Positions 1 through 5,341 of a stretch of 6,171 nt of DNA are shown one piece after another. The position numbers were made by a program, and so were the translations under genes. This DNA comes from Sphingomonas sp. (GTDB taxonomy: Bacteria > Pseudomonadota > Alphaproteobacteria > Sphingomonadales > Sphingomonadaceae), in contig JAICVC010000122.1 of NCBI GenBank assembly GCA_025935515.1, forward strand, positions 1 through 6,171, read 5' to 3'. Numbering within the stretch: the stretch's first letter is position 1; each line of letters starts with the position of its first letter. The notes beneath the pieces were generated by a model, which saw only the letters and a list, made by a program, of their open reading frames with translations, was not told the origin of the DNA and did no database searches.

Positions 1-276
1 CTCCTCGTGATTGCCAAGTAGGAAGGCGGTTTCGACGCCCGACCGGCGATAGGTGCGCAGCCGCTCGATCACCTGAGCCGATGCCGGGCCGCGGTCGATG
101 AGGTCGCCGACGAAGACGAGCAGCGTCTTTTCGGACGGACGGTGCTGAAGCTCGGCGTGGATTTTCGCGAGCAGATGCTCGAGCAGATCGAGCCGGCCAT
201 GGACATCGCCCACCGCGTACGCGCGATAGCCTTTGGCGCCCAATGGCTCCCTGCCGGATGGAGAGTATCTGAGCAT
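1..276 (-). CDS. PPP-family metallophosphatase, N-terminal part (cut by window edge)
   Basis: The first 92 residues of a calcineurin-like (PPP-type) phosphoesterase run off the left edge. The metal-binding signature blocks are present in order: GDVHG (residues 23-27), GDLIDRG (57-63) and GNHEE (88-92). These normally supply the Asp, His and Asn ligands of a dinuclear metal centre that hydrolyses phosphomonoesters. Bacterial relatives are annotated as serine/threonine protein phosphatases, some resembling the phage lambda phosphatase, but the true substrate cannot be read from sequence. The ATG start shares its A with the TGA stop of the upstream glycosyltransferase (TGATG), which suggests translational coupling; a GGGA stretch lies 5 nt upstream. 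No signal peptide is seen, so it is probably cytoplasmic. The C-terminal half, with the remaining histidine ligands, lies outside the window. Family is confident, function is not. Confidence 0.9.
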   Translation of the reverse strand, partial: MLRYSPSGREPLGAKGYRAYAVGDVHGRLDLLEHLLAKIHAELQHRPSEKTLLVFVGDLIDRGPASAQVIERLRTYRRSGVETAFLLGNHEE

Positions 277-1403
277 CAGGGTCCCGATTGACCGGTTTCA
301 ACGCCCGCAAGGATGTCGAGATAGGCGCGAATTACGAAATCCTCGCTAAACTGCGCCTGAACCTTTCGCCGCGCCGCCTGACCCATCGCAAGCCGCTCCG
401 CCGGCGGCAACTCCGCGACGCGCCGCATTGCATCTGCAAGCGAGCCGGGATCTCGGACTGCGCACAGATAACCGTTCACGCCGTCCTCCACGACATCGCG
501 GCAACCAGGGGCATCGGCGGCGACCAGCGGCCGCGCCATCGCTGCGGCTTCGAGGAGCGAGCGCGGCAACCCTTCGCGATAGGACGGCAGAACGATTGCG
601 GTAGCCGCCGCGATGAAGGGCCGCACGTCATCGCTCGTTCCGAGATAGTCGATGACGCCTTGTGCCACCCAGGAATCGATCTCCTGACGGGTGATCGCGG
701 TGCGGTTGCCCTCGTCAATTGGCCCGAGCAGCTGGAAGCGGGCCCTTGGAAGTTCGGAGTGGAGCGACCTTGCTGCCTCGACAAACTCGAGCACCCCCTT
801 GTCGCGAAGCAGCCGGCCGACGAACAGGAAGGTTGGCGCGCCTTCCGCGAGTGGCGCCGGCGCAAAGCGTTCGAGGTCCACGCCAGATCCGGGCAGGACT
901 CGCGCCTGTTCCGGCCGGACCATGCGCCGCTCAACGAACAAGTGGCAATCGTCCCCATTCTGGAAGAAAACGACCGGCGAGCGGCGGAAGCCGATCCTGT
1001 AGAGGAGGCTGACGACCTGCTGAATCGGTCCGCCGCGGATGAACGCCGTCCCGAGGCCGCTGACGTTGGGAATCGCCGGAATGCCAAGGGAGGCGGCCGC
1101 CAGCGAGCCATAAATGTTCGGCTTGATCGTATAGCCGAGGTAGGCAACCGGCCGCAGCCGCTCGAGCAATCGCCAATACGCCCGAAGCAGGTTGAGGTCG
1201 GCCCACGGGTTGATCCCGGAGCGATCGAGGCGGATCGGGATCCGCTCAACCCCAAGTCCGCGCATCCGCTGATCGGCGGTAGGGTCCTGCGGAGCGATGA
1301 CGATCGGCTCGTAACCCGCTGCGCGCAATCCGCCGATCAGGCCGGTTCGGAAGTTGGCGATGTTCCAGTCGCTGTTCGCCGACAGGACAATCGGTTTTGC
1401 CAG
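276..1403 (-). CDS. Glycosyltransferase family 4 (CapM/PglA-like), probable CTG start
   Basis: A retaining GT-B glycosyltransferase of about 375 residues, a usual family-4 length. It probably transfers a sugar from a nucleotide donor to a lipid-linked glycan at the cytoplasmic membrane face; donor and acceptor are unknown. The N-terminal acceptor domain opens with PIVLSANSDWNIANFRTGL and contains TIKPNIYGSLAA (about 92-103), typical of CapM/PglA-type enzymes. The donor domain has GSGVD (172-176), FVGRLLRDKG (194-203, with the phosphate-contacting Arg and Lys) and the E-x7-E element in REGLPRSLLE (Glu277 and Glu285). The start is unusual. No ATG, GTG or TTG lies in frame between an upstream TGA and the TTG at 1328, and starting at that TTG would remove the first Rossmann strand and the conserved N-terminal motif. 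A CTG at 1403 follows AAGG by 8 nt and restores the full N-terminus. The gene begins 10 nt after apaG and overlaps the phosphatase by 1 nt. Confidence 0.88.
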   Translation of the reverse strand: MAKPIVLSANSDWNIANFRTGLIGGLRAAGYEPIVIAPQDPTADQRMRGLGVERIPIRLDRSGINPWADLNLLRAYWRLLERLRPVAYLGYTIKPNIYGSLAAASLGIPAIPNVSGLGTAFIRGGPIQQVVSLLYRIGFRRSPVVFFQNGDDCHLFVERRMVRPEQARVLPGSGVDLERFAPAPLAEGAPTFLFVGRLLRDKGVLEFVEAARSLHSELPRARFQLLGPIDEGNRTAITRQEIDSWVAQGVIDYLGTSDDVRPFIAAATAIVLPSYREGLPRSLLEAAAMARPLVAADAPGCRDVVEDGVNGYLCAVRDPGSLADAMRRVAELPPAERLAMGQAARRKVQAQFSEDFVIRAYLDILAGVETGQSGP

Positions 1404-1416
1404 GATCGAAGCCTTA
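1404..1416 (-). promoter_or_regulatory. Shine-Dalgarno overlapping the apaG stop, before the glycosyltransferase CTG
   Basis: Read on the minus strand, the apaG TAA stop runs into GG, giving TAAGG. The AAGG (1415-1412) is followed by 8 nt and then CTG (1403-1401). This spacing suits initiation at that CTG and is somewhat long relative to the ATC three bases earlier. Overlap of stop codon and ribosome binding site suggests termination-reinitiation. It is seen in the sequence; the function is inferred. Confidence 0.5.
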
Positions 1417-1815
1417 GGCGCTAAGCAATTGGAAACGAGGGATTTCGACGTCGAACGCAGTGCCGTCCTCGTCGACCATCCGATAGCTTCCGCTCATCGC
1501 GCCGCTCGGCGTGTCGAGCGGGCAGCCCGACACATAATCGAAGCTCGCGCCGGGGCCAATCAGCGGCATCTCGCCGACGACGCCCTCGCCCACCACCTCG
1601 TGGACCGTCCCGCGTCCGTCGACGATCGTCCAGCTACGCGACAAGAGCTGTACCGCGACTTCGCCGCCATTCTCAATCCGCACATGATAGGACCAGAACC
1701 AGCGGTTGGTGGCGGGATCGGACTGCTCGGCGAGGAAGCTGACCGCCACGCGCACCGCAATGCCGCGAGTCAAAGCGACATTCGGGAACAGCATGGCCAT
1801 TGCGTCGGTGGTCAC
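1414..1815 (-). CDS. apaG: ApaG protein (Co2+/Mg2+ efflux-associated family)
   Basis: A 133-residue protein that is a full-length match to the ApaG/DUF525 family, a fibronectin-III-like beta sandwich without a known catalytic site. Conserved landmarks are WFWSYHVRIEN (about 39-49), VQLLSRSWTI (55-64), the glycine-rich GEGVVGEMPLIGPG (76-89), FDYVSGCPLDTPSGAMSGSY (92-111) and the C-terminal FDVEIPRFQL. In enterobacteria apaG sits beside apaH and ksgA and has been linked to Co2+ resistance and Mg2+ efflux; its biochemical role is unsettled, and here it follows recO instead. The start is taken as GTG at 1815, with AGG 8 nt upstream inside the recO TAG stop. ATG codons at 1800 and 1794 are possible alternatives that would remove 5 or 7 residues, but neither has a visible Shine-Dalgarno. 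Confidence 0.95.
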   Translation of the reverse strand: MTTDAMAMLFPNVALTRGIAVRVAVSFLAEQSDPATNRWFWSYHVRIENGGEVAVQLLSRSWTIVDGRGTVHEVVGEGVVGEMPLIGPGASFDYVSGCPLDTPSGAMSGSYRMVDEDGTAFDVEIPRFQLLSA

Positions 1816-1827
1816 GTCGCCAGCCTA
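1816..1827 (-). promoter_or_regulatory. apaG: Shine-Dalgarno overlapping the recO stop, before apaG GTG
   Basis: On the minus strand the recO TAG stop is followed by GC, so AGG (1826-1824) spans the stop codon and lies 8 nt before the apaG GTG. The arrangement matches the apaG/glycosyltransferase junction, where AAGG also overlaps the stop with the same 8-nt spacer. It supports the GTG start and coupled translation. Confidence 0.45.
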
Positions 1828-2562
1828 GGCGAGACCACCCGCGCGGCGCAACCGGTCGACGAGCCGGCCGCGCGCTTCCGCGATCGGCCGCATTCGATCG
1901 GTCAGCACGTCTCGCATCAGGAAATGACCGGTGAGATCGAGACCCTGCCCGATCTCCTGCCATGAAGCGTGGCCGCCCTCGCGGACAAAAGGCGGTAAGT
2001 GCAGCAGCTTGCCGACATGGGGCTCGGCTTCGGCGGCGCTGACCGCGCGGCCGGACCTGGGGCTGACCGCGACCAGATTGTCGTTGGAACCGCTGACCGC
2101 GCATTGATCGAGATCCAGCCCGAATCCCAGCTCTGCAAGCAGCAACAACTCGTAGCGCACGAGGGCCGCGCCCCAGCCGCTGGCCGAAGGCGCCGCCTCG
2201 ACCGCGTCGAGCAGTCCTTCGAGCGCCTGGTACAGCGGGGGATAGGGCTGGCCTTCGGGCAGCGCGGTCGCGGTCAGCACCGTCGCCCATTCGATCGCTG
2301 CCGCCGGCAGCGGCTCGGACAACAACGGGCCGCGGCTATGGACCAGCTCTACTGTCGCCTGGGGGAGCTGAGTCTCGGTCCTTGCCGAAAGCTGCGCCTC
2401 GACCACATTACCGGCAATCAGCACCGGCCGCATTCGCCGGCCACGCGCGCCGCGGACATAGGCCGCAACCAAGCCTTGTTGGGGCGTCATCAGCCGCACG
2501 ATCGCACCATGCTCGCCGTGACTGCGAAGCGCGCAGACGATCGCTCGGGTCTCGCTCCTCAT
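1825..2562 (-). CDS. recO: DNA repair protein RecO
   Basis: A 245-residue recombination mediator of the RecFOR pathway. RecO binds DNA and SSB and, with RecR, helps load RecA onto SSB-coated single strands at gaps. The N-terminal OB-fold is recognisable in residues 1-75, including IVRLMTPQQGLVAAYVRGAR (21-40). A helical C-terminal domain follows with RYELLLLAELGFGLDLDQC (136-154) and SPRSGRAVS (167-175), typical of alphaproteobacterial RecO. Only one cysteine, Cys154, remains where zinc-binding RecO proteins have a four-cysteine cluster, so this protein probably does not bind zinc there. The ATG start sits in a 4-nt ATGA overlap with the uvrC stop, a strong coupling signal; the upstream sequence shows only a weak Shine-Dalgarno. 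Neighbouring uvrC gives a repair context. Confidence 0.95.
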   Translation of the reverse strand: MRSETRAIVCALRSHGEHGAIVRLMTPQQGLVAAYVRGARGRRMRPVLIAGNVVEAQLSARTETQLPQATVELVHSRGPLLSEPLPAAAIEWATVLTATALPEGQPYPPLYQALEGLLDAVEAAPSASGWGAALVRYELLLLAELGFGLDLDQCAVSGSNDNLVAVSPRSGRAVSAAEAEPHVGKLLHLPPFVREGGHASWQEIGQGLDLTGHFLMRDVLTDRMRPIAEARGRLVDRLRRAGGLA

Positions 2563-4502
2563 CCGCGCGGATGGAAGTAATCGTAAAGCTGGCGCGCCAT
2601 CGCGCTGTTGATGCCCGGCGCCTTTTCGAGGTCCTCGAGGGCGGCACCTTTCACCGCCCGCGCGGTGCCGAAGTGCATCAGCAGCGCCCGTTTGCGGTTG
2701 GGGCCGATGCCCGGGACTTCGTCGAGCGTCGATGTCGTAAGGCTCTTCGCCCGCTTGGCCCGGTGAGTGCCGATCGCAAACCTGTGAGCTTCGTCGCGCA
2801 AGCGCTGGAGATAAAACAATAAAGCCGAATTGGGCGCCAGCGTGATCTCACGCCCGCCGGGCAGATGAAAGACTTCGCGTCCCTCGCGGCCGTGGTGCGG
2901 GCCCTTGGCGACGCCAACTATCGGCACGTCGTGGACGCCCATGTCCTCCATCACCTCGCACACCGCCGACAGTTGGCCCTTGCCGCCGTCGATAAGCAGC
3001 AAATCGGGCCATTCGCCGCTCTGGCGGTCGGGGTCTTCCTTTTCCAGCCGGCCAAATCGCCGCTCCAGCACTTCGCGCATCATCGCGAAGTCGTCGCCGG
3101 GCTGCGTTTCCGGTCGCTTGATGTTGAATTTCCGATAGTTGTTCTTCCTGAATCCCTCGGGGCCGGCGACGATCATCGCGCCCGTGGCGTTTGTGCCCAT
3201 GATGTGGCTGTTGTCATAGACCTCGATGCGCTTAGGCACATCGGCGAGCTCGAAGGTGTCGGCGAGCTCGCGCAGGATTTTGCCCTGTGTCGTTGTCTCC
3301 GCGAGGTGGCGATCGAGCGCCTCTTCGGCATTGCGGGTTGCTTGCTCAACCAGCTTCCGGCGTGAGCCGCGCTGCGGAAGCTCGATCACGACCTTGCGCT
3401 GGGCACGCTCGGACAGCGCCTCCTCGAGCAGCTCGCAGTCCGCCAGCTGGCGATCGACGAGGATCCGGCGAGGCGGCGGCATATCCTCGTAAAACTGGAC
3501 GAGAAAGCTCGACAGAACCTCGGCTTCGGGAACGTCGTTGGTATGGGCTGGAAAGAAGGCGCGATGACCCCAATTCTGCCCGCCGCGAATGAAGAAGGCC
3601 TGGATCGACATCGTCCCGGCCTTGCACGCGAGCGCGAAGACATCGGCGTCGCCCAGCCCCTCGGCGTGGACCGTTTGGCTGCCCTGGATGTAGGTCAGCG
3701 CACGCAGCCGGTCGCGATAGACTGCGGCCAGCTCGTAATCCTGCTTCTCCGCGGCGAGCGCCATCTGCTTGCTCAATCGCGCCTGCACGCCAGTCGATTT
3801 GCCGGCGAGGAATTCCTTCGCCTCCTCAACCAGCTCGCCATAATCCGCGTCGCCGATCCGCCCGACGCACGGCGCCGAGCAGCGCTTGATCTGATAGAGC
3901 AGGCACGGCCGCGAGCGGTTTGCAAAAAAGCTGTCCGAACAGCTTCTTAGCAGGAACAGCTTCTGGAGAGCATTAAGCGTCCGAGTGACCGATCCGGCGC
4001 TTGCGAACGGCCCGTAATATTGCCCTTTGATCCGCCGCGCCCCGCGATGCTTCTGGATGCGCGGAAATTCGTGATCTTCGCGCAAAAGAATGAACGGGAA
4101 GCTTTTGTCGTCGCGGAGCAGTACGTTGTAGGCGGGCCGAAAGCGCTTGATCAGTTGCGCTTCGAGCAACAGTGCCTCGGCTTCCGTCCGCGTCGTGACG
4201 ATGGTCATCGAACGCGTCTGCGCGACCATCCGCTGGAGTCGCTTCGGCAGCTTCGCGACCTGCGTGTAATTGGTGACGCGGTTCTTCAGGGCCCGCGCTT
4301 TGCCGACGTACAGCACGTCGCCACGGTCATCCTGCATCCGGTAGACGCCCGGGTTCCGCGGAAGCGTCTTCAGCACTTCGCGGATCGCCGCGACCCCGGC
4401 TTCGAGGTCAGGCTGACCGTCTCCGCGCACGGCATAGGTCGCCTGCTCCTCGTTGAAGCGCTCGGCGGATCGGGGATGGTCGGGGCGGTCGGCCTTGCTC
4501 AC
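2559..4502 (-). CDS. uvrC: UvrABC system protein C (excinuclease subunit C)
   Basis: A 647-residue dual-incision nuclease of nucleotide excision repair; it joins the UvrB-DNA pre-incision complex and cuts on both sides of the lesion. Domains in order: GIY-YIG nuclease (about 50-130; GVY at 52-54 and YVG at 65-67, so Val replaces the Ile of the name motif), cysteine region with Cys188, Cys200, Cys208 and Cys212, UvrB-binding UVR motif (about 244-270), RNase H-like nuclease with probable Asp430 (YDNSH), Asp505 (IDGG) and His573, and tandem HhH DNA-binding motifs (about 592-645). The cysteine spacing of 12, 8 and 4 matches the iron-sulfur cluster ligands known in E. coli UvrC. About 40 residues precede the GIY-YIG domain, as I recall for sphingomonads. 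GTG at 4502 is the only sensible start; no clear Shine-Dalgarno lies in the 15-nt gap after the racemase. The stop overlaps recO by 4 nt. Confidence 0.98.
   Translation of the reverse strand: MSKADRPDHPRSAERFNEEQATYAVRGDGQPDLEAGVAAIREVLKTLPRNPGVYRMQDDRGDVLYVGKARALKNRVTNYTQVAKLPKRLQRMVAQTRSMTIVTTRTEAEALLLEAQLIKRFRPAYNVLLRDDKSFPFILLREDHEFPRIQKHRGARRIKGQYYGPFASAGSVTRTLNALQKLFLLRSCSDSFFANRSRPCLLYQIKRCSAPCVGRIGDADYGELVEEAKEFLAGKSTGVQARLSKQMALAAEKQDYELAAVYRDRLRALTYIQGSQTVHAEGLGDADVFALACKAGTMSIQAFFIRGGQNWGHRAFFPAHTNDVPEAEVLSSFLVQFYEDMPPPRRILVDRQLADCELLEEALSERAQRKVVIELPQRGSRRKLVEQATRNAEEALDRHLAETTTQGKILRELADTFELADVPKRIEVYDNSHIMGTNATGAMIVAGPEGFRKNNYRKFNIKRPETQPGDDFAMMREVLERRFGRLEKEDPDRQSGEWPDLLLIDGGKGQLSAVCEVMEDMGVHDVPIVGVAKGPHHGREGREVFHLPGGREITLAPNSALLFYLQRLRDEAHRFAIGTHRAKRAKSLTTSTLDEVPGIGPNRKRALLMHFGTARAVKGAALEDLEKAPGINSAMARQLYDYFHPRG
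3924..3948 (-). other. Terminator-like hairpin with T tract inside uvrC
   Basis: On the coding strand AAGCTGT (3945-3939) and ACAGCTT (3934-3928) form a perfect 7-bp inverted repeat around a TCGG loop. The second arm runs into a tract of six T (3929-3924). Counting A-U and one G-U pair the stem could reach 10 bp. Only three pairs are G-C, so it is weak for an intrinsic terminator, and it lies within sense codons of the cysteine region (Ser187 to Phe193). The structure is directly visible; a role in attenuation or RNA stability is only inferred. Confidence 0.4.
3937..3964 (-). repeat. 11-nt direct repeat, period 17, in uvrC
   Basis: The coding-strand word AGAAGCTGTTC occurs twice, at 3964-3954 and 3947-3937, with a 17-nt period. 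Because 17 is not a multiple of three, the copies are read in different frames (within Gln-Lys-Leu-Phe and within Arg-Ser-Cys-Ser), so protein-level repetition does not explain it. Both copies contain AAGCTGT, so either could pair with the downstream ACAGCTT arm of the hairpin. Confidence 0.6.
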
Positions 4503-4517
4503 AAAGCCGAGATAAGG

Positions 4518-5234
4518 TCAGGCCGCAGCCCGCGCCACCTCTTCATCGGCGAGCATCCATTCGACGCAGGCGCGCGCATGGATTTCGGTCGTGTCGTAGA
4601 CCGGCAGCACGTTGGCGCGAACGTCGACGGCGAGAACGAGTTCGGTGCAGCCGAGCACCACCGCCTCCGCGCGCTGCTTGGCAAGCTCGGTGATCAGGGT
4701 CTTCAGCTTGCGCTGGCTGTTGCGGACGACGCGGCCGGCGGCGAGTTCCTCGAAGATGATCCGGTCGATCTCGTCCACCCAAGCCTGCTCGATCGGCACC
4801 AACGCAATCCCGCGCCCTTCCAGCCGGCTGCGCACGTGGGGCTCGAGCATTGTGAAGCGCGTGCCGAGCAGCGCGACCCGCTTGCGCTTGTCGGCAAGGA
4901 GCTTGTCAGCAGTCGCGTCGGCGATGTGGAGCATCGGCACGCCGAGCTTCGGCGCGACCGCGTCATAGACCTTGTGCCCGGTGTTCGAGGTGATGATGAT
5001 CCCGTCGGCACCCGCCGTTTCGAGCCGCCGGGCGGCCTCGAGCGTGACCTCCGCCACCCCGTCCCAGTTGCCCGAAAGCTCCATCTCGGCGAACGGCGCG
5101 AGGTCGAGGCTGTCGATCACCAGCCGCGCGCTGTGCAGTCCACCCAGCCGCTGCGCCACACCGCGGTTGATATGCTCGTAATAAAGCGCGGTCGACGACC
5201 AGCTCGTGCCGCCGATAATTCCGAGTTTGCGCAA
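4518..5234 (-). CDS. Aspartate/glutamate racemase family protein (YgeA-like)
   Basis: A cytoplasmic amino-acid racemase-fold protein of 238 residues from the chosen TTG start. Relatives interconvert L and D aspartate or glutamate without a cofactor, using two facing acid/base residues. Landmarks: KLGIIGGTSWSST (3-15), GGLHSARL (31-38), SNTGHK (83-88), LHIADAT (102-108) and GCTEL (195-199). Cys196 matches the second catalytic cysteine. Position 83, just before the conserved Asn-Thr, is Ser; it is Thr83 in the E. coli L-Asp/Glu racemase YgeA and Cys in classical aspartate racemases. TTG at 5234 is preferred because RKLGIIGG then aligns with the family's usual first residues and GGGGG lies 5 nt upstream. 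A GTG at 5261 would add nine residues. The gene ends 15 nt before uvrC, in the same frame. Substrate is uncertain; general Asp/Glu racemase-like is safe. Confidence 0.9.
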   Translation of the reverse strand: MRKLGIIGGTSWSSTALYYEHINRGVAQRLGGLHSARLVIDSLDLAPFAEMELSGNWDGVAEVTLEAARRLETAGADGIIITSNTGHKVYDAVAPKLGVPMLHIADATADKLLADKRKRVALLGTRFTMLEPHVRSRLEGRGIALVPIEQAWVDEIDRIIFEELAAGRVVRNSQRKLKTLITELAKQRAEAVVLGCTELVLAVDVRANVLPVYDTTEIHARACVEWMLADEEVARAAA

Positions 5235-5303
5235 CGGTACCCCCGAGTGAAAATCGGCCACGCTTCTCTGCCAGCCGCGTCAGGCGGGCAAGCCGTGAAT
5301 TGC

Positions 5304-5333
5304 CGGTTTACCGCAAACCGAATCGCATTTGCG
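5304..5333 (-). other. Small hairpins in the pntB-racemase gap
   Basis: The 107-nt gap (5235-5341) is the only sizeable intergenic stretch. It contains CGGTTT-GCGGT-AAACCG (5320-5304 on the minus strand), a perfect 6-bp stem, just after CGCA-TT-TGCG (5333-5324). No T run follows, so it is not a classical intrinsic terminator, and I could not recognise a convincing promoter. The gap may hold the 3' end of the pnt transcript and the start of the next one. Confidence 0.25.
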
Positions 5334-5341
5334 ACGAGCAG

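Noticed and set aside
276..1328. Glycosyltransferase starting at the TTG at 1328
   Set aside because: This start removes the conserved N-terminal Rossmann strand; sequence similarity in the same frame continues 25 codons upstream to the CTG at 1403.
288..1424. Long plus-strand open frame of 378 codons
   Set aside because: Fully antisense to the glycosyltransferase, whose motifs are unmistakable; no family features and shadow-type composition.
1673..2290. Minus-strand open frame of 205 codons across the recO/apaG junction
   Set aside because: Out of frame with both well-supported genes and very rich in Arg, Ala and Gly; an alternative-frame artefact.
4086..4110. CAAAAG/CTTTTG inverted repeat inside uvrC
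   Set aside because: Short, AT-only apart from the ends, long loop and no T tract; expected by chance in coding sequence.
5304..5320. Rho-independent terminator after pntB
   Set aside because: The 6-bp stem is real but no T run follows and competing pairings exist, so I list it only as a hairpin.
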